From Chitinophaga niabensis (lineage in GTDB: Bacteria; Bacteroidota; Bacteroidia; Chitinophagales; Chitinophagaceae): a DNA stretch of 64,000 nucleotides. The notes beneath the pieces are model-generated. The model ran no database searches and was not told where the DNA came from. It was given only the letters and a program-made list of their open reading frames with translations. Below, one piece after another: positions 51,230-60,675 of the stretch (position 1 is its first letter; each line of letters opens with the position of its first letter). The stretch spans positions 2,175,001 through 2,239,000 of the forward strand of contig NZ_CP154260.1 in assembly GCF_039545795.1 (NCBI RefSeq), given 5' to 3'. A program made the translations under genes and the position numbers.

Positions 51230-53665
51230 TCAGAATTTAAAATTCCAGGTAATGCCGGGTAAAACCGGGAACAGGAACACCTTTTTTCCTTTGATCTGCT
51301 GGCTGTCTTCATCCACATCCAGGTAGATAAAAAAGGGATTGGCCCTGTTATATACATTATAAAGACTAAACACCCAGCTGCTTTTAAAACGTTTTGTGCT
51401 TTGGGGTTTTGGCGTATAAGTAAATGCGATGTCAAACCGGTGATAGGCCGGCATGCGGTAGTCATTGATCTTGCTATAAAGATCAATATTCGTAAAAATG
51501 GGTTGCCCTTCCCGCAGATTGAATCCCAGGTTATAAACAAACCTACCGGTGGGTAATGTAAGCGCATTCCCGGTGCCATATACAAACACGGCGGAAGCAT
51601 CCCATTTCCTGTTCAGTTTGTAATTCGCTACCACGCTTAGATCATGCGTGCGGTCGTACCTGTAAGGGAAAGCCTTGCCCTCGTTCATGGCAGGGAAAGT
51701 GCGTTCGGACCGGCTTAATGTATAACCTATCCATCCATTCAGGCGCCCCGTTTTTTTCTGTAAAAACAATTCGATGCCGTATGCCTTCCCGCTGCCGAAG
51801 ATCATTTCACCCTCCATATTCTGGTTTAACAATAACTGCGCGCCGGGTTTGAATTCAATTTGATTGTTCATTGTTTTGTAGTACGTTTCCACGCTCATTT
51901 CATATTTCCCGTTGCTCAGTTCTTTGAAATAACCAGCGGCCACCTGCACGGCAATACCAGGTTTAATAAGCTGCCCTGATGGTACCCACAGGTCGCTGGG
52001 GAAGGTTGCTGCGCTGGTGGTGGCAAGATGAAGGTATTGGATGGTACGGGTGTACGATAACTTTATACTTGCGGACGAAGGCAGCCTGTACAATATGTTG
52101 AGCCTGGGTTCCGGATAGCTGTAACGGGCAATACTTTCTCCTTTCTTATAAGATTCTGTTGTACCGGTTGGCGCTCCGTCATTTCCATAGATCACACGCT
52201 CAGTAGGGCCAACCTGGTTAAAATAACTATACCGCATGCCTGCCACCACATTGAGTTGCGGGCTTAGATCTATGTCGGCACTGAGATAGGCTGCTGCCTC
52301 CTGCGCATACTGGTCCCGTATATTTGATCTGAATTCCTGGATGCCTTGTGTTGAACTTCCCGCACCCGGCCGGAAGGAGTGCCAGGTATACTGGAGTCCG
52401 GCTTTCCATTTTATCTTACTGCCGGATACAAAAGTCCAGTCGTTTTTAACCTGGTAATCGGTAAGACCGGATGAAAACAGTAACTGTGCTGTACCATATG
52501 TAATTTCGCTGCTGAGATTAAAATCATTTCGCACCAGGGAGAGTTCCTGTTTCAGCTTTTCATTCAGTTGTTGCTTCCAGGTAAGTCCCAGTATCGTGTT
52601 ACCCCAAATGGTCTTAAACTCCCGGTTCCATCCGCTGGTATCGTTGCTGGCGAACCTGAAATTATCCCTGCCCGCATAAAAAGTAAAATACAATGTGTTC
52701 CTGCTGTTGATCTGGTAATCCAGTTTGCCATTGACATCGTAAAAGAAATAGCCGCTGTTGCCAAGGGTATCTGCAGCTACCAGTTTCGCCACCTGGTCGA
52801 TGTAGGTTCTCCGCCCGCTGATGATAAAGGAAGATCTCCCTTTCACCAGCGGGCCTTCTACAGCAATCCGGGATGAAATAAGACCGATGCCGCCGGTTAC
52901 TTTTAAGGAATCTTTGTTGCCATCGCGGGTGTTAACGGCAATCACGCTGCTCAGGCGGCCACCGTATTCGGCGGGCATGCCGCCTTTTATCACTTCGATG
53001 TTTTTTAATGCATCGCCGTTAAAAATACTGAAGAAGCCCAGCAGGTGATTGGGGTTGTACACTGGTATGCCATCCAGCAGCACGAGGTTCTGATCCGGCC
53101 CTCCGCCTCTGACGTAAATACCCGCACCGGCTTCTCCTCCGTTTTTAATCCCTGGTAGCAGCGTGATCGTTTTCAGCGGATCAATCTCTCCCAGGATAAC
53201 AGGCAGTTTGCTCATCAACGCTATATCCAGTTTATGTATGCTCATCTGGTTTTTATAGATCTCCTGGCTGGCAGTGACCTCTACAGTCTTTAACGTTGTC
53301 AGGCGCTGTCGCAATGTGGCATTTAACGTATAATCCTTGCTGATAGTGATATTGTGGAAGGCATCTTCAAAACCGATAGCGCTGATAATTATCTTGTAGT
53401 TACCCCGGGTTAAGAGCATGGATGCTTTACCCATGGAGTCAGCAGCTATGCCATTTCCGTTTATTTTCAGGGTAGCATTTCGTACAGGCGATTGCGTACT
53501 GTCCATCACGCTGATGGTGAGGGTATGCTTTTGTGAATATGCTTTGGGAAGGGCAGCCAGAAGGAGGAATATAGCCAGCAGTCCCGCTGATGTGTAATGC
53601 AGGCGTTTTGCGCTTTCTGTTTTCAAAAGGCAGTGCTTCTGCATGGAGGCTAAGGATTTAGGCAT
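51230..53665 (-). CDS. TonB-dependent receptor with CarboxypepD_reg domain
   Basis: An 811-residue outer-membrane receptor. A signal peptide (LAIFLLLAALPKAYSQ) is followed by a carboxypeptidase-regulatory-like domain (about 50-115), a plug domain (LPVILGEIDPLKTITLLPGIKNGGEAGAGIYVRGGGPDQNLVLLDG) and the beta barrel to the C-terminal Phe. A TonB box would sit near the end of the regulatory domain, in TLKTVEVTASQE. It pairs with the DUF4249 gene just downstream. It probably imports a ligand bound by that lipoprotein. The ATG at 53665 is used, with another in-frame Met at residue 8. Confidence 0.93.
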   Translation of the reverse strand: MPKSLASMQKHCLLKTESAKRLHYTSAGLLAIFLLLAALPKAYSQKHTLTISVMDSTQSPVRNATLKINGNGIAADSMGKASMLLTRGNYKIIISAIGFEDAFHNITISKDYTLNATLRQRLTTLKTVEVTASQEIYKNQMSIHKLDIALMSKLPVILGEIDPLKTITLLPGIKNGGEAGAGIYVRGGGPDQNLVLLDGIPVYNPNHLLGFFSIFNGDALKNIEVIKGGMPAEYGGRLSSVIAVNTRDGNKDSLKVTGGIGLISSRIAVEGPLVKGRSSFIISGRRTYIDQVAKLVAADTLGNSGYFFYDVNGKLDYQINSRNTLYFTFYAGRDNFRFASNDTSGWNREFKTIWGNTILGLTWKQQLNEKLKQELSLVRNDFNLSSEITYGTAQLLFSSGLTDYQVKNDWTFVSGSKIKWKAGLQYTWHSFRPGAGSSTQGIQEFRSNIRDQYAQEAAAYLSADIDLSPQLNVVAGMRYSYFNQVGPTERVIYGNDGAPTGTTESYKKGESIARYSYPEPRLNILYRLPSSASIKLSYTRTIQYLHLATTSAATFPSDLWVPSGQLIKPGIAVQVAAGYFKELSNGKYEMSVETYYKTMNNQIEFKPGAQLLLNQNMEGEMIFGSGKAYGIELFLQKKTGRLNGWIGYTLSRSERTFPAMNEGKAFPYRYDRTHDLSVVANYKLNRKWDASAVFVYGTGNALTLPTGRFVYNLGFNLREGQPIFTNIDLYSKINDYRMPAYHRFDIAFTYTPKPQSTKRFKSSWVFSLYNVYNRANPFFIYLDVDEDSQQIKGKKVFLFPVLPGITWNFKF

Positions 53666-53817
53666 CTAAAGAAAGGCAGCTTTCTTAGGTTAAATCTCAA
53701 TTGTGAGACCACGATTAAAAATAAGTAGAAAACGTAAATGTACTTCTCTAAGATGATCATAATGTTATGTTAATTTATAGGTAATCGGATAGTCCATCAA
53801 ACTAAAATGATAATCTA

Positions 53818-53848
53818 TTGGATCGGGTAACGTGGCATGCTAACTTTA
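53818..53848 (+). promoter_or_regulatory. GH29 gene promoter TTG-N20-TAACTTTA
   Basis: TTG (53818-53820), 20 bp, then TAACTTTA (53841-53848) approximates the phylum consensus. The -7 box ends only 4 bp before the first ATG at 53853, so the transcript may be leaderless or translation may start at a later Met. Confidence 0.5.
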
Positions 53849-53852
53849 TCGG

Positions 53853-55145
53853 ATGATGAAAAGGATCACCATGTTACTCTTTATTGCCTGCATGAGTTGC
53901 AGCGCCCTTGCCCAGCAAACTTCCAAAGCCGTTATGGATGGCTTCATGGACAAACGTTTTGGAATGTTTATACACTGGGGCCCTGTTGCGCTCCGGGGAG
54001 AGGAAATAGGCTGGTCCCGCGATAAACAAATATCCAAAGCAGATTATGATCAGTTGTATAAAGAATTCAACCCGGTATTGTTCAATGCAGATGAATGGGT
54101 GAAAGCAGCTAAGGATGCAGGGATGAAATACCTCACCATCACTGCCCGCCATCACGATGGTTTTTGTTTGTGGCCCTCTGCCTATACGGAATATGATATC
54201 ACCGCCACACCTTATAAGAAAGACATTGTAGGCGCACTGGCCAAAGCCTGTAAAAAAGCAGGCATCAAATTCTGCATTTATTATTCCGTGCTGGACTGGT
54301 ATCACCCTGAATACCCGATCCATTCTGCACATGATCAAACGCCGGATCCCGGATCCGATATCAGCAAGTACATCGTTTTCATGAAAGCGCAGCTGAAAGA
54401 ACTGCTCACCAATTATGATCCCTATATGTTGTGGTTCGATGGTGGCTGGGAAAAACCCTGGACGAATGAAATGGGGAAGGATATGTATGCTTACCTGAAA
54501 TCAATAAAGCCGGATGTGATTATCAATAACCGCCTGGGTAAAGAGATTGCCGCGGTGGAAAATAAAAAGATAGACGCTGCTGCCATGATCGGTGATTATG
54601 ATACGCCGGAGCAGGTGGTGGGCAGAATGAATATGAACATGCCCTGGGAAAGCTGCTTCACTATCTGTCGTCAATGGGCCTGGAAGCCGAATGATAAGAT
54701 GAAGTCGTTAAAAGAATGCCTGTTCATCCTCGAAAAAACAGCCGGTGGTAACGGCAACCTGTTGTTCAATGTAGGCCCTATGCCCGATGGCCGCATAGAG
54801 GCGCGGCAGATAACCCGCTTGAAAGAAATGGGGGATTGGCTGCAAAAGAATGGAACAGCTATATACAGCACCTGGGGCGGGCCGTTTTCGCCTACTGATC
54901 AGTACGCTGCTACCCGGAGAGGAAATAAAGTATTTATCCATATCCTGAAAACAGAAACCACGCAACTTTCTCTACCCGTCATAGAAGGCAGGAAAATAAA
55001 TAAAGCTTTTGTGCTGGGTACACAGCAGCCGGTTACATATAGCCAGCAGGAAGGGAAGATTAATTTGACCCTTACACCTGCTCCGCTGAACTATGTGATT
55101 GTACTTGAAATGGACGGGGATGTAATGAAAGCACCTGTTATTTGA
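53853..55145 (+). CDS. Secreted alpha-L-fucosidase (GH29)
   Basis: A 430-residue GH29 enzyme, exported by a signal peptide ending SCSALAQ. It has FGMFIHWGPVALRG, TITARHHDGFCLWPS and the nucleophile Asp196 in YMLWFDGGWE. Retaining alpha-L-fucosidases release fucose from glycans and glycoproteins. The length is near the catalytic core plus a small C-terminal beta domain (about 345-425). The start at 53853 is the first ATG; a start at 53856 or 53871 is possible. It ends at a terminator before the sigma/FecR genes, so it is a separate unit beside the Sus-like locus. Confidence 0.95.
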   Translation: MMKRITMLLFIACMSCSALAQQTSKAVMDGFMDKRFGMFIHWGPVALRGEEIGWSRDKQISKADYDQLYKEFNPVLFNADEWVKAAKDAGMKYLTITARHHDGFCLWPSAYTEYDITATPYKKDIVGALAKACKKAGIKFCIYYSVLDWYHPEYPIHSAHDQTPDPGSDISKYIVFMKAQLKELLTNYDPYMLWFDGGWEKPWTNEMGKDMYAYLKSIKPDVIINNRLGKEIAAVENKKIDAAAMIGDYDTPEQVVGRMNMNMPWESCFTICRQWAWKPNDKMKSLKECLFILEKTAGGNGNLLFNVGPMPDGRIEARQITRLKEMGDWLQKNGTAIYSTWGGPFSPTDQYAATRRGNKVFIHILKTETTQLSLPVIEGRKINKAFVLGTQQPVTYSQQEGKINLTLTPAPLNYVIVLEMDGDVMKAPVI

Positions 55146-55167
55146 TCAGGATACCTGCTCTCTCTCC

Positions 55168-55198
55168 AAAAAGCCGCAAATACCAATGCGGCTTTTTT
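55168..55198 (+). terminator. Terminator after the fucosidase gene
   Basis: AAAAAGCCGCA (55168-55178) pairs with TGCGGCTTTTTT (55187-55198) over 11 bp, followed by T residues. Confidence 0.92.
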
Positions 55199-55233
55199 GT
55201 TATAAATTTACAGCAGGGCAGACCTACTATTAT

Positions 55234-55803
55234 ATGAATGATGTGTTATTACAGCAGTTAGCAGATGGTGAGTCATCCGCTTTTACTACTATTTATAATG
55301 ATTATTACCCCGAATTGTATTTCCTGTCCAAACACCTGATAGGAGATGATGCCCCCGATGTAGTAGCAGATGTTTTCATCAGATTGTGGACGCAAAGAAA
55401 ATTGTTCGAAAGCAGGGCCCACCTGCTGGCCTATTTGCGTGTAATGACCCGGAATGCCTGTTTTGATCACCTGAAGAAACAACACCGGGATGTGCAGCAG
55501 TTACAGGAACTATTGCATATCAGCGACCAGGAGCATGAGGACCGGCATTTTCATGAGATTATTGAATCGAGGGTATTTACCCTTATCCGTAACGAAATAG
55601 AAGAACTGCCGCCGCATATGCGGGAAGTGTTTAAACTGGCCTATATAGATGGGCTGAAGAACGGGGAAATTGCCAGCCTGTTACAGATGAAAGATGCCGC
55701 CGTAAGGGTCCGGAAGGCAGAAGCCCTGAAGATACTACGATCTTCCCTCTACCGTATTGAATTGATTATCATAATGAAATTGATAATTTATCCTCCTCAA
55801 TAA
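55234..55803 (+). CDS. ECF RNA polymerase sigma-70 factor
   Basis: A 189-residue extracytoplasmic-function sigma factor. Region 2 (about 5-75) has FTTIYNDYYPELYFLSKHLI and ADVFIRLW; region 4 (about 115-165) has LPPHMREVFKLAYIDGLKNGEIASLLQMKDAAVRVRKAEALKIL. It directs RNA polymerase to target promoters, usually including the linked Sus locus. The ATG at 55234 is preferred over an upstream frame that overlaps the fucosidase terminator. It lies 52 bp before the FecR anti-sigma gene, which is the usual arrangement. Confidence 0.95.
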   Translation: MNDVLLQQLADGESSAFTTIYNDYYPELYFLSKHLIGDDAPDVVADVFIRLWTQRKLFESRAHLLAYLRVMTRNACFDHLKKQHRDVQQLQELLHISDQEHEDRHFHEIIESRVFTLIRNEIEELPPHMREVFKLAYIDGLKNGEIASLLQMKDAAVRVRKAEALKILRSSLYRIELIIIMKLIIYPPQ

Positions 55804-55855
55804 ATTTTTCTCTCTTTTTTCCGTAACAATTATTTCATCCCACAGTATATATAGT

Positions 55856-57004
55856 ATGAGCGATGCTACAGAAAGAATTCCGGAATTGATCGTCAGGCTG
55901 CTGAAGCAGGAAGCGAGTGAAGAGGAGATAGCAGAACTGGAAAGCTGGAAGCAGGCTTCCCCTGCCAATGCAGCCCTGATAGCGGGTATACTGAAGGAGG
56001 CTTATGTGGCGAATGGCCTGAAGGAGCTGGAAACAGCACAAAAGCGATCAACAGAAAAACTTGCGCAGGCGGGAATCCTGCTACAAAATAAAGATCATAC
56101 ACGGGTACGCCGCATAAGCTACCGTTGGGTAGCTGCGGCAGCGGTTCTTATGGCAGTGGCCACGGGTGTTTACTTCTGGTCACAACGCTCCCTGCAGCCG
56201 ATCCCTGATTTAGCGGGTAACATAGCACCAGGCAGTACAAAAGCCATTCTTACATTGGCGGACGGATCTACTGTGGCATTGGATAGTACCGGCAACCGGG
56301 TGATCAGCCAGGGGGGCACCGCTATACGCCAGCAGGGCGGCCAGCTGGAATATGATGTAAAGGGCGAGCCAGCCTCTTTAAGTTATAATATGCTGGTTAC
56401 ACCAAGAGGCGGACAGTTCAGGATCACCCTGCCGGATGGCTCGAAAGTATGGCTGAATGCCGCATCCTCCCTCCGTTATCCCACTGCTTTCATTAACAAT
56501 ACGAGAACAGTGGAAATCACCGGAGAAGCTTACTTTGAGGTAGCACCTGACGCGGCAAAACCTTTTATGGTGAAAGTAAACGAACGCACTGCAATTCTCG
56601 TATTAGGAACAGCATTTAATGTGAATGCTTATACAGATGAACCAACTATCAATACTACTTTATTAGAGGGGGCAGTAAGGATCAACGCACAAACCTTAAC
56701 TCCCGGGCAACAGGCGCAGGTAAATACTGCAGGTGCCATAAAACTCGTCAACGATGTGGATGTATCAGAAACGGTAGCATGGAAGAACGGCATCTTCTCT
56801 TTTAACAATGCAGATGTGCGTACCGTAATGCGCCAGATAGGGCGCTGGTATAATATCGAGATCAATTATGAACAGGCTGTTTACACCACTAAATTTAAAG
56901 GAAAGATAGGCCGTGATCTGAATTTAACAGATGCACTGGAAGTATTGAAAAAAGCAGGTGTGAATTTTAAGATGGAAGGAAGAACATTGACTGTAATGCC
57001 TTAA
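55856..57004 (+). CDS. FecR-type anti-sigma factor
   Basis: A 382-residue inner-membrane anti-sigma factor. The cytosolic N-terminus (1-88) binds the sigma factor, a single membrane helix lies at about 91-108 (WVAAAAVLMAVATGVYFW), and the periplasmic part has the FecR fold (TPRGGQFRITLPDGSKVWLNAASSLRYP, EITGEAYFEV) and a C-terminal DUF4974 domain (NNADVRTVMRQIGRWYNIEINYE). It relays the state of the SusC-type receptor to the sigma factor. The downstream SusC has an STN domain, which is what such signalling needs. Confidence 0.95.
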   Translation: MSDATERIPELIVRLLKQEASEEEIAELESWKQASPANAALIAGILKEAYVANGLKELETAQKRSTEKLAQAGILLQNKDHTRVRRISYRWVAAAAVLMAVATGVYFWSQRSLQPIPDLAGNIAPGSTKAILTLADGSTVALDSTGNRVISQGGTAIRQQGGQLEYDVKGEPASLSYNMLVTPRGGQFRITLPDGSKVWLNAASSLRYPTAFINNTRTVEITGEAYFEVAPDAAKPFMVKVNERTAILVLGTAFNVNAYTDEPTINTTLLEGAVRINAQTLTPGQQAQVNTAGAIKLVNDVDVSETVAWKNGIFSFNNADVRTVMRQIGRWYNIEINYEQAVYTTKFKGKIGRDLNLTDALEVLKKAGVNFKMEGRTLTVMP

Positions 57005-57091
57005 TATAAATATTGCTTAGCCAGAAGAAACAACCAACCAACATTAGAGGAATACATAGATCATAGTCGGTACCCAAAACAGGTAAAAGAA

Positions 57092-57121
57092 AGTCGCTGC
57101 GGATTAGGCCCCGTAGCGACT
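57092..57121 (+). other. Stable hairpin in the fecR-susC gap
   Basis: AGTCGCTGCGG (57092-57102) pairs with CCGTAGCGACT (57111-57121) over 11 bp including one G-U, with an 8-nt loop. No T-run follows, so it is not an ordinary terminator. It sits in the 190-bp gap, 73 bp before the SusC start, and could be an attenuator, a processing or a stability element of the leader. Confidence 0.6.
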
Positions 57122-57194
57122 GGATGCCTGGCTGGACCAAATGAAGTTACGCTTGTAAACGTCAATTATTTAATCAACCAAACTACTGCAAGTT

Positions 57195-60100
57195 ATGCAA
57201 AAAAATGTGTATTGCAACCAGCTGGTTACGGAGCATCATGTGCCGTATCATAAGGGCTGGCCATCAACCAAGATCCTGTTAGTCTTAAGATTGATCATGG
57301 GAGGTTCTCATCCCGTCAACAGGAGATTAATTTTGAAAGCGATGAAACTAACTATCATCTTCCTCACTGCTGCTTTCCTGCAACTGAGCGCCAATAGCAC
57401 GGCTCAGTCAGTTACCTTCACCGGCAATAAAGTGGCTTTGGAAAAAGTAATTGCCGCTGCTGAAAAACAAACCGGTTACTGGTTCTTTTACAATGAGGCA
57501 ATACTGCGCAACATTGAACCGGTAACGGTGAAAGCCATAGATATGCCGCTGGACCTTTTCCTGAAAGAAGTATTTAAAAAACTTCCGCTGGAATACACTG
57601 TCCGTGGCAAAACAATTGTGATCAGTAAAAAGGCCCCGCTGCCGGTAGACGGACCAACAGGCCGCCAGCTGGAAGAAGCGCCGGTAGTGGTACCCGCTTA
57701 CCAGGTGATCACCGGTGTAGTGGTAACTGCTGATTTTACGCCGTTATCCGGTGCCAGTGTACGGTTGAAGAAGAGCAAAGAAGGTACGCAGACGGACCTG
57801 AGAGGCCGGTTTTCCATTAATGCCAACACCGGTGATGTGCTGGTGGTTTCCTACATCGGTTACGAGGACAAGGAAGTGACCATCGGTAATAATAATCTCA
57901 CCACTTACATCATATTAAAGCCATCCGAATCCAAACTGGATGAAGTGCAGATCACGGCGTACGGTCAAACTACCAAGAGAATGAGCATTGGTAATATCTA
58001 TACCGTTAAAGGAGAGGATATTGCCAGGAACCCCACACCCAACGTTTTACAGGCGCTGCAGGGCCGTGTTCCCGGTTTGTTCATACAACAGCAGAGTGGT
58101 CAGCCCGGTACGCCCATCAGTGTGCAGGTGAGGGGCAGAAGCACCTTAAACGGTAACAGTGCACCTTTGTTCATTGTTGATGGCGTGGCTTACCCGAGTG
58201 AAAGGTTGCCCTTTATTTTTGTGAGTGGCCAGCCTAATATCCTCCGGGGCGGTAATATTTTTGATTACATCAATCCTGACCTGGTAGAACGTGTGGAAGT
58301 ATTGAAAGATGCGGATGCCACTTCTATCTATGGTTCCCGTGGTGCTTACGGCGTAATACTGATCACTACTAAAAAAGGGAAACCGGGTAATCCGCAGCTG
58401 TCCTTAAGTGTACGGTCAGGTATTACATTAAGGGGAAAATCTCCGGAACTGTTAAATACAGCCGAATACCTGATGCTCCGCAGGGAAGCATTGAAAAATA
58501 ATAATAATGCCCAGCCAACGGCTGCTGACTTTGACCTGAACGGCACCTGGCCGGAAACCCGGTACACAAACTGGCTGAACGAACTGCAGGGCGGCAAGGC
58601 ACAAACCACTTTAGCCAATGTGAGTTACTCAGGCGGTACAGGCAATATCAATTTCCTGGTAGGGGGAAATTATAATGTACAGGAAAGCATACAAAGAGGA
58701 GCGGGTGCTTCCAGGCAAGGTGGTTTGAATTTTAATATCAATACAGTTACCAACAACAGGCGGTTCTCTATTAACCTGAGCGGTCTTTATTCAATTACCC
58801 AGAATGACATGTTGCAAGTTGATTTCACTACCAATGGTGTTTTAGGTACACTGGCCCCCAATGCCGCTCCTTTGTTCCTGCCAAATGGTGAGATCAACTG
58901 GGCGCCTGATGCCTTATCAAACCCACTGGGAAACGCAGGAACAAGTATTGTTTCCCCTTTTAAGATGATCTCCAAACACACCACAAATAACATTACCACT
59001 AATATGGAGTTTAAATACGAATTAGCGAAAGGATTAAGCATCCGTGCGCTGGTTGGATACAACTCATTATACGGGAGGCAGCTGTATGGATATCCTTCTA
59101 CCTATTACAATCCACAGAGTGCTTATATCACCTCCAGCACCCTGAACATTTTCAACATCCGCACCTGGACGCTGGACCCTAATATCAATTACGTGACCAA
59201 ACTGGGAAACCAGGGTACACTCACTGCCAGGGCCGGCGCCACGCTGATGGACAAGATCAACTATGCGCAGGCCACTACCGGATCTGATTTCATCAGTGAT
59301 GCGATGTTAAATAATCCAACATTCGCTTCTCCGGCAAATATCAGTACCAGCTATAACCAGATCCCTTCAAGATACCTGGGTTACTTTGGTCTTTTAAGAT
59401 ACGACTGGGCTAATAAATATTTTATTAACCTGAGCCTTCGTTACGATGGATCTACCAAGTTCGGACCTGATAAACAGTTCGGTACTTTCGGTTCTGTAGG
59501 AGCCGGTTGGATCATGAGTGATGAACCTTTCTTTAAAGGCTTACTGCCTGTAGTGAGTTTTGCTAAAATAAGCGGAAGTTATGGTACATCCGGCGGAGAC
59601 CTGATTGATAACTACCAGTTCATGAACACTTACTTCCAGGGAACTGCTTACGGAGGCAGGCCAGGCTTGCGCCCGGGAGTGCTGGCCAATCCTGAGCTGC
59701 AATGGGAACAGAACCTGAAAAGAGATATAGGCCTGAACCTTGAATTCTTAAAGGGAGGCAGGATAGCACTGGATGTTTCTTATTACAGTAACCTCACCAA
59801 AAACCAGTTAATTCCGCAACCGCTTTCTTCCATTACAGGGTATAGCACTATTACCCGGAATTCTCCTGCGCTGATCAGATCAACCGGCCTGGAAATGGTA
59901 CTGAACACCACCAATATTAAGAACAAGCATTTTTCCTGGACAACTACGATCAATTTCTCTGTTCCAAAGAATATACTGGTTTCCTATCCGCAGAGTGAAA
60001 AGCTTTTTGATTATGCGATCAAAGAAGGACAATCCACCTATGGTATGCCGCTGTTTAAATATGCCGGCGTAGATCCGCAAACGGGGCAGCATACTTTTTA

Positions 60101-60665
60101 TAAGAATGGTGTGAAAGGGGAGTGGACCTTTCTTTCAGGAGGGCCTTTAGATCAGATAAAAGACAGAACGGAATTTGTGGACCTGGCGCCGAAGTTCTAC
60201 GGTGGTATGCAGAATACCCTGAAGTATAAAAATATCACGCTGGATTTCTTCCTGGCATTAACCAACAGGATAGGGCCTAATTACCTGGGCATGCAAACAT
60301 TTCCTTTCGGCCTTTATATGGGAAATACAACCAAAGACATCCTGAGGCGCTGGCAGAAACCAGGAGATGTAACAGATATCCCCAGACTGAGCAGCAGCTT
60401 CTTGTCCTACCTGGGCCAGGCTAATTATCACTTCAGCACCGGGGCATACACAAAGGCCAATTACATCCGCCTGAATAACGTGAACCTCACTTATGCCTTT
60501 CCTGCGGCACTCCTGAAGAGAGCACATATTAAAGGGGCCAGCATTTTCCTGCAGGGGCAGAACCTGCTCACCATTTCTAAATATGGAGATCTTGATCCTG
60601 AGAACCTGGGAGCAGGCATGGCGCCGCTGCGGGTATTTACCGGAGGTATTTCAATGAACTTGTAA
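57195..60665 (+). CDS. SusC/RagA family TonB-linked outer membrane protein with STN domain
   Basis: A 1156-residue receptor. The first 50 residues are an unusual extension before MKLTIIFLTAAFLQ, the signal proper. An STN domain (about 80-150, EKVIAAAEKQTGYWFFYNEAI), a CarboxypepD_reg domain (ITGVVVTADFTPLSGASVRLKK), the plug (LQALQGRVPGLFIQQQSGQPGTPISVQVRGRSTL) and a beta barrel follow. It imports an oligosaccharide or peptide with SusD. The STN domain links it to FecR. A Chitinophaga-style start MQKNVYCNQLVTEHH is kept as the translation start; Met50 (57342) is a possible alternative. Confidence 0.94.
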   Translation: MQKNVYCNQLVTEHHVPYHKGWPSTKILLVLRLIMGGSHPVNRRLILKAMKLTIIFLTAAFLQLSANSTAQSVTFTGNKVALEKVIAAAEKQTGYWFFYNEAILRNIEPVTVKAIDMPLDLFLKEVFKKLPLEYTVRGKTIVISKKAPLPVDGPTGRQLEEAPVVVPAYQVITGVVVTADFTPLSGASVRLKKSKEGTQTDLRGRFSINANTGDVLVVSYIGYEDKEVTIGNNNLTTYIILKPSESKLDEVQITAYGQTTKRMSIGNIYTVKGEDIARNPTPNVLQALQGRVPGLFIQQQSGQPGTPISVQVRGRSTLNGNSAPLFIVDGVAYPSERLPFIFVSGQPNILRGGNIFDYINPDLVERVEVLKDADATSIYGSRGAYGVILITTKKGKPGNPQLSLSVRSGITLRGKSPELLNTAEYLMLRREALKNNNNAQPTAADFDLNGTWPETRYTNWLNELQGGKAQTTLANVSYSGGTGNINFLVGGNYNVQESIQRGAGASRQGGLNFNINTVTNNRRFSINLSGLYSITQNDMLQVDFTTNGVLGTLAPNAAPLFLPNGEINWAPDALSNPLGNAGTSIVSPFKMISKHTTNNITTNMEFKYELAKGLSIRALVGYNSLYGRQLYGYPSTYYNPQSAYITSSTLNIFNIRTWTLDPNINYVTKLGNQGTLTARAGATLMDKINYAQATTGSDFISDAMLNNPTFASPANISTSYNQIPSRYLGYFGLLRYDWANKYFINLSLRYDGSTKFGPDKQFGTFGSVGAGWIMSDEPFFKGLLPVVSFAKISGSYGTSGGDLIDNYQFMNTYFQGTAYGGRPGLRPGVLANPELQWEQNLKRDIGLNLEFLKGGRIALDVSYYSNLTKNQLIPQPLSSITGYSTITRNSPALIRSTGLEMVLNTTNIKNKHFSWTTTINFSVPKNILVSYPQSEKLFDYAIKEGQSTYGMPLFKYAGVDPQTGQHTFYKNGVKGEWTFLSGGPLDQIKDRTEFVDLAPKFYGGMQNTLKYKNITLDFFLALTNRIGPNYLGMQTFPFGLYMGNTTKDILRRWQKPGDVTDIPRLSSSFLSYLGQANYHFSTGAYTKANYIRLNNVNLTYAFPAALLKRAHIKGASIFLQGQNLLTISKYGDLDPENLGAGMAPLRVFTGGISMNL

Positions 60666-60675
60666 AAAAAGAAAC

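Noticed and set aside
57092..57121. Riboswitch
   Set aside because: One hairpin only, no conserved aptamer core and no T-run.
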